A DNA stretch of 20,730 nt from Candidatus Pacearchaeota archaeon (GCA_017609045.1 JAFCES010000003.1:1-20730), one strand, 5' to 3'. Counted from the stretch's first letter, positions 8,554-15,639 are shown. The notes: generated from the sequence alone by a model not told the origin. Program-made: numbers and translations.

Positions 8554-8575
8554 GGTCACACCTTCATTTCAAATG
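8554..8575 (-). promoter_or_regulatory. ORB-like element, inverted
   Basis: Read on the minus strand, it contains TTTGAAATGAAGGTGTGAC. It shares the GAAA core and the GG.GTGAC end with the better element at 8845 but matches only about 11 of 18 positions, so it is a weak copy. Its opposite orientation on the far side of the AT tract fits paired Orc1/Cdc6 sites. Confidence 0.4.
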
Positions 8576-8662
8576 CAACATAATAAAAATTAAAATTTAT
8601 CGACGATAATTAAACTTCTGATACAACTATAAAATGAAGAAAAAGAAAAAATAGACTTGAAA

Positions 8663-8675
8663 TTTCCTATGGAAA
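8663..8675. promoter_or_regulatory. Palindromic mini-ORB-like site
   Basis: TTTCCTATGGAAA is a near-perfect palindrome, followed by an A-run. It matches the dyad core of the archaeal ORB (TTCCAGTGGAAAC) at TTCC..TGGAAA and lies at the edge of the AT-only tract. It lacks the G-rich tail, like mini-ORBs in other archaea. Confidence 0.5.
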
Positions 8676-8683
8676 AAAACAAT

Positions 8684-8790
8684 TAATACATAATATATAT
8701 CTTAAAATATATAATATATAATATATTATTTTAATTATATAATATAATATATATAATAAATAATAAATAATAAATAATATAAAAACTTTT
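8684..8790. other. AT-only tract, probable DNA unwinding element
   Basis: The sequence is nearly all A/T, with interleaved ATATAT, ATAATA and AATAAATAATAA repeats and essentially no G or C. It lies between the ORB-like elements and is the least stable DNA in the window. Confidence 0.65.
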
Positions 8791-8844
8791 AAATTAAACA
8801 AAAAAACAAAAATTTCTATTCCTTTTTAAATCTTTACAAAATTC

Positions 8845-8864
8845 TCCACAAGAAACATTGGGGT
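8845..8864 (+). promoter_or_regulatory. ORB element (origin recognition box)
   Basis: TCCACAAGAAACATTGGGGT matches the archaeal ORB consensus as I recall it (TCCAGTGGAAACAAAGGGGT) at 15 of 20 positions. The match includes the GAAAC core and the diagnostic GGGGT tail. It lies between the AT tract and the PRC-barrel promoter. Confidence 0.7.
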
Positions 8865-8925
8865 GACTTTCAAACAAAATTTTTTTAAAAATATTATTTC
8901 AAAATATCTTTTAATTAACAGAAAA

Positions 8926-8935
8926 GTTTATAAAG
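8926..8935 (+). promoter_or_regulatory. TATA box of the PRC-barrel gene
   Basis: GTTTATAAAG is centred about 25 nt before the ATG at 8956, with no Shine-Dalgarno site between. This is the standard layout of a leaderless archaeal transcript. Confidence 0.7.
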
Positions 8936-8955
8936 AATTTCCCTCTCTCTAAAGT

Positions 8956-9213
8956 ATGATAGAAAAGAAGCCTTTTAGTGAAATTCTAGGTAAACTTGTG
9001 GTGACTAAAGAAGGAAAGAGGCTTGGTATTGTTAAAGACATAACTTTTGAGACAAGAGTGGGGGAGTTAATCCAATTAGTAGTCAAAGACCCTACACCTT
9101 ATATAAAAAATCTAAATATAGAGATTACAAAGGACAGGGAAGTTCTCATACCCTACAATGCCATCATAGCTATAGGTGATTTTGTTGTTGTAAGTGAAGA
9201 AGACTTGGTATAG
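8956..9213 (+). CDS. PRC-barrel domain protein
   Basis: The 85-residue protein is a single PRC barrel. FSEILGKLVVTKEGKRLGIV is the family's opening strand pair, followed by VKDITFETRVGELIQLVVKD, and IPYNAIIAIGDFVVVSEEDL closes the barrel. Stand-alone archaeal PRC-barrel proteins are widespread, and some, such as haloarchaeal CdpB-type proteins, take part in FtsZ-based cell division. Whether this one does is inference. It is transcribed away from the candidate origin from a leaderless TATA promoter. It contains no membrane segment, signal peptide or catalytic motif. Confidence 0.88.
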   Translation: MIEKKPFSEILGKLVVTKEGKRLGIVKDITFETRVGELIQLVVKDPTPYIKNLNIEITKDREVLIPYNAIIAIGDFVVVSEEDLV

Positions 9214-9227
9214 TAATAAAATAACAA

Positions 9228-9239
9228 TATTTAAAAACA
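9228..9239 (+). promoter_or_regulatory. TATA box of the gene at 9259
   Basis: ATATTTAAAAAC is centred about 26 nt before the ATG at 9259, with no Shine-Dalgarno site. It lies directly after the PRC-barrel stop, so the downstream gene has its own leaderless promoter. Confidence 0.6.
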
Positions 9240-9258
9240 CTCTTCTTTTAATTTTAAA

Positions 9259-9702
9259 ATGCAAGTTATAGGTTTTAATTTTGAGAAAATAAATGCAGAA
9301 AAAAAGAGTAAGATAAAAGGAAAAATAAGTATAAACTCAAACATAAATATAAAATCAATAACACAAGAAAAAATAATAATGGTGAAAGATAAACCTGTTC
9401 TGAAATTTAATTTTTCTTTTAAAGTAGACTATAAACCAAATATAGCTGAAATCAATTTAGATGGCTTTACTATGATTTTAATGGAAAAAGATGAAGCGAA
9501 AAATACTTTAAAGAAGTGGAAGAAAAAAGAAATACCAAATGAAATCAGAATACCTCTTTTCAACCTTATTCTAGCAAAATCTAATCTTCGTGCCCTGCAG
9601 CTAGAAGAAGAACTTTCACTTCCCACACACATTCCTTTACCAAAAATAAAACCTCAACAAGAAGATGAATCGTCGAGTGGAAAAACAAGATATGCTGGTT
9701 AA
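9259..9702 (+). CDS. Conserved archaeal protein of unknown function
   Basis: The 147-residue protein begins MQVIGFNFEKINAEKKSKIKG and is predicted mostly beta: alternating hydrophobic strands follow (KISINSNINIKSITQ, VLKFNFSFKVDYKPNIAEINLDGF). It then has a helix-rich segment, KKWKKKEIPNEIRIPLFNLILAKSNLRALQLEEEL, and a short proline-rich tail, LPTHIPLPKIKP, ending in GKTRYAG. The antiparallel beta sheet followed by a helix reminds me of the SecB-like fold, but this is impression, not homology. No catalytic motif, signal peptide or membrane segment is present. It has its own leaderless promoter and is followed by T-rich DNA at about 9710-9729 that may terminate it. Confidence 0.75.
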   Translation: MQVIGFNFEKINAEKKSKIKGKISINSNINIKSITQEKIIMVKDKPVLKFNFSFKVDYKPNIAEINLDGFTMILMEKDEAKNTLKKWKKKEIPNEIRIPLFNLILAKSNLRALQLEEELSLPTHIPLPKIKPQQEDESSSGKTRYAG

Positions 9703-9773
9703 GACTTATTAACTTTTATTTCTCATTCTTGAACTAAGCCCGAGCCGCATACAGGTATTGTGTCAAATACAAA

Positions 9774-9797
9774 TTACCTCTTATTTATTTCAGGTAA
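9774..9797. repeat. Small inverted repeat in intergenic DNA
   Basis: TTACCT (9774-9779) and AGGTAA (9792-9797) form a perfect 6-bp stem around a 12-nt AT-rich loop, between the gene ending at 9702 and the tRNA. The rest of 9703-9870 holds no gene that I can recognise. Confidence 0.3.
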
Positions 9798-9870
9798 GCA
9801 AAACATTATTAAATACACAGAATTAATAGGGTTCAATCACAAGAAAAAACAGAATAAATTAAATATTATT

Positions 9871-9971
9871 GCCGGGATGGCTGAACGGTAAAGCGCCAGA
9901 TTTATTTATAAAGGCGACTCTCGAAAACTGGTGTCCTTTTGGACATGCAGGTTCGACCCCTGCTCCCGGCG
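9871..9971 (+). tRNA. tRNA-Ser (CGA) with a non-canonical intron
   Basis: The acceptor stem is GCCGGGA/TCCCGGC with G73 at 9971, the serine discriminator. The D stem is GCT/AGC with a GG-containing loop. The long variable arm is TGTCC-TTTT-GGACA, and the T arm is GCAGG-TTCGACC-CCTGC. The anticodon stem CCAGT/ACTGG and loop CTCGAAA form only after removal of 9900-9918, giving anticodon CGA at 9922-9924. The mature RNA is 82 nt. CCA is not encoded. A T-run (9972-9977) follows and may terminate transcription. The class II variable arm and G73 support Ser rather than Leu, which carries A73. Confidence 0.93.
9900..9918 (+). other. 19-nt tRNA intron at position 30/31, bulge-helix-bulge
   Basis: The junctions form a textbook BHB. 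The 4-bp helix CGCC (9894-9897) pairs with GGCG (9913-9916). The 3-nt bulges are AG|A and AC|T, with cleavage after the second base in each. An inner stem TTTA/TAAA closes on a TTTA loop. Splicing between 30 and 31 is required for a paired anticodon stem, and the junction cannot slide because neighbouring bases differ. Confidence 0.88.
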
Positions 9972-9989
9972 TTTTTTATTTTCATGACA

Positions 9990-10014
9990 TCTATTTCGAA
10001 TCCTAGCGCCGGCG
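9990..10014 (+). pseudogene. Possible degenerate tRNA 3'-end fragment
   Basis: TTCGAATCC followed by TAGCGCCGGCG resembles a T loop and acceptor 3' strand. It aligns without gaps to the end of the tRNA-Ser just upstream at 15 of 25 positions, with TTCGA and the final CCGGCG identical. No 5' half, D arm or anticodon arm precedes it, and the T stem does not pair. It may be a relic of a duplicated tRNA or an integration scar. Confidence 0.3.
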
Positions 10015-10062
10015 TTAACTTTATAAATTAAATTAATCAGCTTATTAATGAGGTGATGGTGC

Positions 10063-10081
10063 CTCAGAGCCTAATTCTGAG
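10063..10081 (+). promoter_or_regulatory. Leader hairpin before the gene at 10091
   Basis: CTCAGA and TCTGAG form a perfect 6-bp stem with a 7-nt loop, ending 9 nt before the ATG. A TATA box (TTTATAAAT at about 10020-10028) would start the RNA near 10050, so the hairpin would be in the leader and could modulate initiation. Confidence 0.35.
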
Positions 10082-10090
10082 TATAGCAAG

Positions 10091-10393
10091 ATGCAGATTT
10101 CATCAGTGCCTTTAATCCCAAGGTTAACATCTAGAGGAAAAATAAGATTTTTAGAAAAGCAACGATCTAAAATTAATAGAAAACTCTCTAAAAAATCAGC
10201 ACATTATGCTTTATTTACTTCAGATATAGGAAGCGTAGGAAATTATAATCAAGAAGGATTTATGAGTTATTGGAGAAGACAATCAGAACCCTCTAAAAGA
10301 AAAATAATACAAAAATTAATCCCTCTTTATGAAGCTGTTGGAAGAACAGAAGATGTTAATAGATTAAAGACTTATTTACAAGGAGAAAGTTAA
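10091..10393 (+). CDS. Small basic protein of unknown function
   Basis: The 100-residue protein starts MQISSVPLIPRLTSRGKIRF. It is Lys/Arg-rich in its first half (KIRFLEKQRSKINRKLSKKS) and ends in an amphipathic helical region, KIIQKLIPLYEAVGRTEDVNRLKTYL. I recognise no domain. No Shine-Dalgarno site precedes the ATG; the frame stays open upstream to a TGA at 10049 but without a start codon, although the codons there (DGASEPNSEYSK) look protein-like. It ends 1 nt before the aminopeptidase ATG, and its last codons carry AAGGAG, which serves as that gene's ribosome-binding site, so the two form an operon. The basic charge suggests nucleic-acid or ribosome contact, which is inference. Confidence 0.6.
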   Translation: MQISSVPLIPRLTSRGKIRFLEKQRSKINRKLSKKSAHYALFTSDIGSVGNYNQEGFMSYWRRQSEPSKRKIIQKLIPLYEAVGRTEDVNRLKTYLQGES

Positions 10394-10394
10394 A

Positions 10395-11471
10395 ATGCCC
10401 CTTGACTTACGAGCCCGAGAATTAGCAAAAATAGCAGTAAACTATTCGGTAGCTGTAAAGCCAAAAGAAAAAGTCATTATCTCAGGAGGAAACGAAGCCT
10501 CACCCTTTTTAGTGGAGCTTTACAAACAAGTTATTTTAGCAGGAGCTTATCCAATTGTTAAAGTTTCTCTACCTAATACAACTGATTTTTTTTACAAATA
10601 TGCCAAGCCTCATCAAATAAAATTCTTTCCACAATACTGGTTTGATACTATAAAGCAAGCTCAAAAATATATAGGAGTTTTCACAGAAGAAAACACAAAA
10701 AATCTCACTTCAGCTAATCCAAAAAAAATCTCAATAAGACAAAAAATCACAAAACCAATTTCAAACTATATAGTCAATGAAAAGCCAACAATAAGAAGAG
10801 TGACTGTAGCTTACCCTTGTCTTGCACACGCAATAGAGTCTGAAATGTCCTTAACTGAGTGGGAAAATTTTGTATACAAAGCCTGTCTTATTAACTGGAA
10901 AAAGTTTGGCAAGCAACTAGAAAAAATCAACAAGAAATTTGAAAAAGGAAAAAAAGTCTGGTTGAAAGGAAAGGGTGTAGACCTAAAATTCAGTATAGAA
11001 AATAAAAATTCAGTAGCTGATAAAGGAGAGGAAAACATGCCTGGAGGAGAAATTTTCATGGCTCCTGTTCGAGAATCTTTAAATGGCTGGATAAAATTTG
11101 AATACCCTTCCATCTATTCAGGTAAAGAAGTTACTGACATAATGTTAAAGTTCAAAAACGGCAAAGTAATAGAATACAACGCTTCAAAAAACAAAAATCT
11201 TCTCAAATCCATACTTGAGACAGATGAAAATTCCAGTTATATAGGAGAATTTGGAATTGGAATGAATCCAAACATCACAAGAGTTACAAAAAATCTTTTG
11301 TTTGATGAAAAAATCTCTGGCACTATTCACCTTGCTTTAGGCATGGCTTACAAGGAAAATGGCGGAGGAAACGACTCAGCTATCCACTGGGATATTGTAA
11401 AAGACATGAAAAAAGCTTCTATCATACTTGATGGAAAGATAGTACAAAAAAACGGCAAGTGGAGGATTTAG
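10395..11471 (+). CDS. M29-family aminopeptidase
   Basis: This is a 358-residue dinuclear-metal aminopeptidase of the AmpS/aminopeptidase T type. It removes N-terminal residues from peptides in the cytoplasm. The N-terminal domain has RARELAKIAVNYSVAVKPKEKV and the ISGGNEASPFLVEL pattern. The C-terminal metal domain has the expected ligands in order: E219 (NMPGGEIF), E285 (IGEFGIGMNPN), H312 (GTIHLALGMAY), and H331/D333 (SAIHWDIVKDM). This is close to the T. thermophilus set. All ligands are intact and the length is slightly short of the usual ~370-410. An AAGGAG site ends about 8 nt before the ATG. It converges on the next gene with no gap. Confidence 0.93.
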   Translation: MPLDLRARELAKIAVNYSVAVKPKEKVIISGGNEASPFLVELYKQVILAGAYPIVKVSLPNTTDFFYKYAKPHQIKFFPQYWFDTIKQAQKYIGVFTEENTKNLTSANPKKISIRQKITKPISNYIVNEKPTIRRVTVAYPCLAHAIESEMSLTEWENFVYKACLINWKKFGKQLEKINKKFEKGKKVWLKGKGVDLKFSIENKNSVADKGEENMPGGEIFMAPVRESLNGWIKFEYPSIYSGKEVTDIMLKFKNGKVIEYNASKNKNLLKSILETDENSSYIGEFGIGMNPNITRVTKNLLFDEKISGTIHLALGMAYKENGGGNDSAIHWDIVKDMKKASIILDGKIVQKNGKWRI

Positions 11472-12134
11472 TTATCTAAACTTTAAAAATAAAGAGTTTA
11501 ACCAGCCTTTAACACCTGCTTTTCCCATTAAAAATCTTTTAATTAATTTAGGATTTTCTTCTAATTCTTGTATAGTAGGAAAATCAAACTCTCTGTCAAC
11601 TTCATACTCATCAAAATAACCTCTCTCACTTATTTCAAGGATAGTTGCATCTTCAACTACACAAGGGCTAGTTTGGGCTATGACAATCAAACCCCTTTCT
11701 TCATTTTGCATAAAGGTAGCTCTAGCAACATCTTCTACCCTTTCATATAAACAATTTGTCACCCCTGTTTTAGGTTCTCCTTGTGTATTGTGAATGATAA
11801 CTTCTTCACCATCACTTTGAGAAAGCAATTTGTCAAGATTGTTAACATAATGATTACAATAATGACAACCATAACCTCCATCTGGATACATAAAAGCCAT
11901 TCCCATTTCACGCGCTCTTTTTATTCTGGCTTCAAGAACTTCTGGCAAATTTTGTAAATAATGATAAGTAGCTGTAGGGACTTCAAAAACTCTTCCATTA
12001 TATTTAATAAAATCTCGTGGGGAATCTTCTGTTATCACTGGCTCTTGTGGAAAAGGTATTTTTTTACCATCAACACTCGTTGCTTCTACCTTAAATCTCC
12101 TTCCTCTAAAATCCACTGTTCTTTCTTCATCCAT
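11472..12134 (-). CDS. Unknown cysteine-containing protein
   Basis: The 220-residue protein starts MDEERTVDFRGRRFKVEATS. Four cysteines, C90 and C93 (GYGCHYCNHY), C128 (TNCLY) and C158 (TSPCVV), could form a metal site or a redox pair. The only other conspicuous motifs are VIIHNTQGEPKTGVTNC and IVIAQTSPCVVEDATILEI; I recognise no family. The protein is acidic and soluble, with no signal peptide or membrane segment; the C-terminus (GVKGWLNSLFLKFR) is amphipathic. The stop codon abuts the stop of the convergent aminopeptidase with zero spacing. A TATA-like TTTTAAAA about 25 nt upstream suggests a leaderless monocistronic transcript. Confidence 0.7.
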   Translation of the reverse strand: MDEERTVDFRGRRFKVEATSVDGKKIPFPQEPVITEDSPRDFIKYNGRVFEVPTATYHYLQNLPEVLEARIKRAREMGMAFMYPDGGYGCHYCNHYVNNLDKLLSQSDGEEVIIHNTQGEPKTGVTNCLYERVEDVARATFMQNEERGLIVIAQTSPCVVEDATILEISERGYFDEYEVDREFDFPTIQELEENPKLIKRFLMGKAGVKGWLNSLFLKFR

Positions 12135-12187
12135 AAATATATAATAAAATTAATCTTTTAAAATAAATCTATACTTTAAAATATATA

Positions 12188-12910
12188 TTAACTTAACCTC
12201 CCTACATCCTTAACTTTCCCAAACCTATATACCTTACCACCAACAACATAAACCTCAAACTCCTTTAACTTAAAATCAAAGGCCAAGTTAGTATCATAAA
12301 TAAAAACATCACTTCCCTCAACAAGAGGGAAGAAGGAAGGAAGAATTACAATTTCCTTTCCTCTCCATTTTCCAACTAAAAAACACTTGTACACCTCACT
12401 CTTAACTCCCTCTCTAATAGTAATTGCAGGATGTTTATGTCCAAGAACAAGGGTTTTAACTTTCTTATCTGAACAAGCAGGAAAAGATTTATGCCCGTGC
12501 AAAAAAGCCACATCCTTTTTTACATAATAATCTTTAACTTTCAACTCCTTTCTCCTTGCTAAAGGTTCAAGTATAGTATCGTGATTCCCTTTAATTAAAA
12601 TAATTTTTTTCACCTTGTTTTTTAAAAAATCTAGTAAATCAAGAGTTTCTTTCCACTCCTGCTTACTTATAGAACCAAACTCATGTTTTAAATCTCCCAA
12701 AATTACTATCTCCTTTACTTCTCCTTTTTCTAGTCTAATTTTTTTGAATATTCTCTCCAAATCAGAAATAATCTGCTTATACTGAAATCTTGGAATTAAT
12801 ATCCCAGACTCAGCTAACATTTCTTCATATCCAAAATGTAAATCTGCCAGAACTAAAATTTTCTTTTCAGGCAAGAATAGAGCTTTATCTATAAACTTAA
12901 ACTGCTTCAT
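12188..12910 (-). CDS. Lhr-associated calcineurin-like phosphoesterase (COG1407 type)
   Basis: The 240-residue metallophosphoesterase has all superfamily motifs intact: D23/H25 (ADLHFG), D73 (GDLKHE), N109-H110-D111 (GNHD), H138-G-H140 (LHGH) and G157-H158-K-H160. The DLHFGYE opening is typical of COG1407 proteins, which are encoded next to Lhr helicases across archaea and, as PdeM, in a bacterial DNA-repair operon. Its ATG overlaps the end of the lhr gene by 14 nt, so the two are coupled and probably act together on DNA or RNA. The substrate (nuclease or phosphodiesterase) is not decided by the sequence. Confidence 0.9.
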   Translation of the reverse strand: MKQFKFIDKALFLPEKKILVLADLHFGYEEMLAESGILIPRFQYKQIISDLERIFKKIRLEKGEVKEIVILGDLKHEFGSISKQEWKETLDLLDFLKNKVKKIILIKGNHDTILEPLARRKELKVKDYYVKKDVAFLHGHKSFPACSDKKVKTLVLGHKHPAITIREGVKSEVYKCFLVGKWRGKEIVILPSFFPLVEGSDVFIYDTNLAFDFKLKEFEVYVVGGKVYRFGKVKDVGRLS

Positions 12911-15515
12911 TTCCTAACCCTCTTTGAATAGCTTTATGCATTCTTTTCAGAAAATTAATTTTATCTTCCATTTTTATTAAGTCATAATGCCCCTGCATAA
13001 TTAAATTAAGGGAGAAAGGAGAAGGCAAGTTTGTTCTTTTATACTCTATCTTTATTTTCCCTTCATGAATCCAATTTAAAACCACCTCTCCATTTTTAAT
13101 ATCCATTAAATCCTCTAAAACCTCTCTTCGTGCTTCTTTTAAAATAGGAAACTCACCTGAAATTTTCCTCACAGCAGAAATTAAAAAATGACTCCTCAAC
13201 TGCTGCCTCCCTACGCTTTTTTTCCTGCCTTTGTAACTTCTTAAAATCATCAAACTTCTGTTAGCGCAGTGTCTAAATCTCCTTTTTAAAATTTCTGTTC
13301 TTTCTATAGCCTCACTTAAAACCTCTTTCAAATTTCCAGAATATAAAAATTTCAGAACTTTCTTTATTTTATCTTCACCTATTTTTTCTCCAGCAAGATA
13401 AAATCCATTATCACTTATACCAATTTCAATATCTCTTCCTCCTTGCTGAGCTGTAAGAAAAGCAACAGCTCTACTCAAAGCATCGTTGACTCTTCTTCCA
13501 AACAAAGAGTGAAAAATAAAAAAATTTCTCTCTCCTTTATAGTTTTCTACTATAATTTTCTTATTTGAAGGAAGTCCAACATATTCATACTGCTGCCTCA
13601 TATACTCAAATATATTTTCAGCTGTTCCCTTATCAACATAACAAAACCTTTGAATAAACTTCTTTATTTCCTTTCCAGACTTCCTAGCTTTTAATTTTTC
13701 TTCAATAAGCCCTCTAAAACGAGAAATTTCTAAAGATAAATCAAAGGAAAGAGGCAGCATTTCAGAAAACCATGAAGGAATAGTAGGCGGACGATAAACA
13801 GAAGAATTAACATAAATTTTCATTCCTTTTGCATATAAAAACTGATATTTACTTCCCCCTAACACAAACACATCCCCGGTCTTCATCCTTTCAAAAAAAG
13901 CCTCATCTATCACGCCCACTTTACTTCCCTTTCCATCTCCCTTAGCAACAATAACACTCATAAAACTTTCTTCAGGAATAGTTCCTATATTAGTCATATA
14001 TATAACTCTAGCTAACCTGCCTCTCTTCCCTATTTGTCCTGTCTCAGCATCATACCATATTTTAGCATAAACATGTCTATGTTCTAAAGCATACTCTCCA
14101 GACAAATAACTAATAACAGAAAGAAAATCTTCATAAGAAAGAGAAGAATAACAATAACTTTTCTTTATTAGAGAAAACATATCTTTAATATTCCAGATTT
14201 TATAAATAGCCATACCATATATCTGCTGGCTCAAAACATCTAAACAATTTTTGGGTATCTGAACTCTGTCTATTTTCCTCTCTTTAATTTCTTTTAACAT
14301 AACTGAACACTCTACCAAATCATCTCTATCTAAGATTATAAATCTGCCCTTGGCTGTATCATGTAGTTTATGTCCAGCTCTTCCTATTCTTTGAAGAGCT
14401 CTGGCTGTTGATTTTGGACTTCCTAACAAAATCACAAGGTCAATATAACCAATGTCTATTCCTAACTCTAAACTTGTAGAAGTCACAACAACCTTTAACT
14501 TTCCCTCTCTCAACCTTCTCTCTATATCAAATCTGTGCTCTCTACTTAAGGAGGAATGATGAGCTCCTATTTCCTCCATATACTTTTTTGGAAACATCTC
14601 CTTTAAATGATGAATAACTCTCTCTGTTGCAGATCTTGTATTTGTAAAGATTAGGGTAGTTTTATGTTTCTGAATTAGCCTATCTATCATTTTATAAAGT
14701 CCAGAATGTAAGTCTAAAGCTGTTGTTTCAATCAGATCAGAAGTTGGAGTAAGTATCTTTACATCTATTTTTTTACTAAACTGAACATCAGCTATTAGAC
14801 ACTCTCTATTTCCAGTTAAAAATCTCGCTATCTCATCAAGAGGAGAGATAGTAGCGCTCAAGCCTATTCTTACAGGAGTTATAACTGACATTTCCTGAAG
14901 CCTTTCAAGAGACAAACTCAAGTGTACTCCTCTTTTATTAGACAGGGCATGGATCTCATCAACAACAATATATTCTACTGCTCTCAGATGTTCAGAAAAT
15001 CTTCTCGCGTTAAGAACAATAGCTAAAGTTTCCGGCGTAGTGACAAGAATATGAGGGGGATTTTTCAACATCTTCTGCCTCTCAAAAGTAGGAGTATCCC
15101 CTGTTCTCAAAGCAACTCTAATTTTCTGCATCTTTACTTTCTTTCTTTTCGCTATTTCTTCAATTTCAGATAAAGGATTAATCAAATTTACAAAAACATC
15201 TCCTGACAAAGCTTTAAGAGGAGACGCATATACACAATAAATCTTATCTTCCAACTCCCCACTACAAGCTAATTTCACTAAATAATTAAGCACAGAAAGA
15301 AAAGCAGTCAAAGTCTTTGTTCCGCCAGTAGGCGCAGATATAAGTATATTTTTCCTCTCATGTATAGGAAGAACACCATGCAACTGTGGCAAGGAAAAAG
15401 CTTCAAAACGAGAAAAAAACCATTCCTTCACAAGCGGATTCAAAACTCTTAAAATCTCCTTATCCTTCCTCAGCTTCGCTTTTTCCAATTTCACTTCTGA
15501 CTTTTGCTGTGACAT
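12897..15515 (-). CDS. lhr: Lhr-type superfamily 2 helicase
   Basis: I take the ATG at 15515 (872 residues); the frame also opens at a TTG two codons earlier, but the TATA spacing favours the ATG. Helicase motifs, numbered from this ATG, are Q-like PLQ..GV (~43-48), motif I APTGGTKT (61-68), Ia ASPLKAL, motif II DEIH (186-189), motif III SAT (220-222), motif V TSTSLELGIDIG (~345-356) and motif VI QRIGRAGH (375-382). A winged helix and the Lhr-core C-terminal domain follow. Archaeal Lhr is an ATP-driven 3'-5' DNA/RNA helicase linked to repair. Motif I has Thr where the canonical Gly precedes the catalytic Lys (GGTKT versus GSGKT); the DNA confirms ACA there. Confidence 0.95.
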   Translation of the reverse strand: MSQQKSEVKLEKAKLRKDKEILRVLNPLVKEWFFSRFEAFSLPQLHGVLPIHERKNILISAPTGGTKTLTAFLSVLNYLVKLACSGELEDKIYCVYASPLKALSGDVFVNLINPLSEIEEIAKRKKVKMQKIRVALRTGDTPTFERQKMLKNPPHILVTTPETLAIVLNARRFSEHLRAVEYIVVDEIHALSNKRGVHLSLSLERLQEMSVITPVRIGLSATISPLDEIARFLTGNRECLIADVQFSKKIDVKILTPTSDLIETTALDLHSGLYKMIDRLIQKHKTTLIFTNTRSATERVIHHLKEMFPKKYMEEIGAHHSSLSREHRFDIERRLREGKLKVVVTSTSLELGIDIGYIDLVILLGSPKSTARALQRIGRAGHKLHDTAKGRFIILDRDDLVECSVMLKEIKERKIDRVQIPKNCLDVLSQQIYGMAIYKIWNIKDMFSLIKKSYCYSSLSYEDFLSVISYLSGEYALEHRHVYAKIWYDAETGQIGKRGRLARVIYMTNIGTIPEESFMSVIVAKGDGKGSKVGVIDEAFFERMKTGDVFVLGGSKYQFLYAKGMKIYVNSSVYRPPTIPSWFSEMLPLSFDLSLEISRFRGLIEEKLKARKSGKEIKKFIQRFCYVDKGTAENIFEYMRQQYEYVGLPSNKKIIVENYKGERNFFIFHSLFGRRVNDALSRAVAFLTAQQGGRDIEIGISDNGFYLAGEKIGEDKIKKVLKFLYSGNLKEVLSEAIERTEILKRRFRHCANRSLMILRSYKGRKKSVGRQQLRSHFLISAVRKISGEFPILKEARREVLEDLMDIKNGEVVLNWIHEGKIKIEYKRTNLPSPFSLNLIMQGHYDLIKMEDKINFLKRMHKAIQRGLGNEAV

Positions 15516-15538
15516 TTTCAAAGAAACAAATTAAGTAA

Positions 15539-15548
15539 GATATATATC
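15539..15548 (-). promoter_or_regulatory. TATA box of the lhr-phosphoesterase operon
   Basis: The symmetric GATATATATC is centred about 28 nt before the lhr ATG at 15515 on the minus strand, with no Shine-Dalgarno site. This supports a leaderless start at that ATG. Confidence 0.5.
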
Positions 15549-15579
15549 TCTTACTGATTTATAAACCTTATCACTACGA

Positions 15580-15639
15580 ATGGCCGGATTCAAAGGAGAA
15601 GATATAGAAGAGGATCTTTATTTGACTCATAGTACTTAA
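15580..15639 (+). CDS. Possible 19-residue microprotein or gene remnant
   Basis: ATG at 15580 opens MAGFKGEDIEEDLYLTHST and stops at TAA (15637-15639). A TTTATAAA box at 15558-15565 lies about 19 nt before the ATG, close to leaderless spacing. The acidic sequence looks coding in style but is too short to assign. It could be a truncated 5' end or chance. Confidence 0.25.
   Translation: MAGFKGEDIEEDLYLTHST

Larger units (their letters stand above)
8480..8955. other. Putative chromosomal replication origin (oriC)
   Basis: This ~475-bp gene-free interval separates cdc6 from the divergent PRC-barrel gene. It contains a G-rich ORB-like element at 8845-8864, a weaker oppositely oriented match at 8554-8575, and a palindromic mini-ORB-like site at 8663-8675. 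Between them, about 8680-8790 is almost purely A/T, with runs of TATA/ATAATA repeats that would serve as a DNA unwinding element. A cdc6 gene beside ORBs flanking an AT tract is the classical archaeal origin layout, and Pyrococcus also has cdc6 and PolD genes at its origin. No other function is visible in this interval apart from the two divergent promoters. Confidence 0.8.

Noticed and set aside
9731..9745. AACTAAGCC word shared with repeat copy 2
   Set aside because: Only nine bases match and the flanks do not; not a fourth copy.
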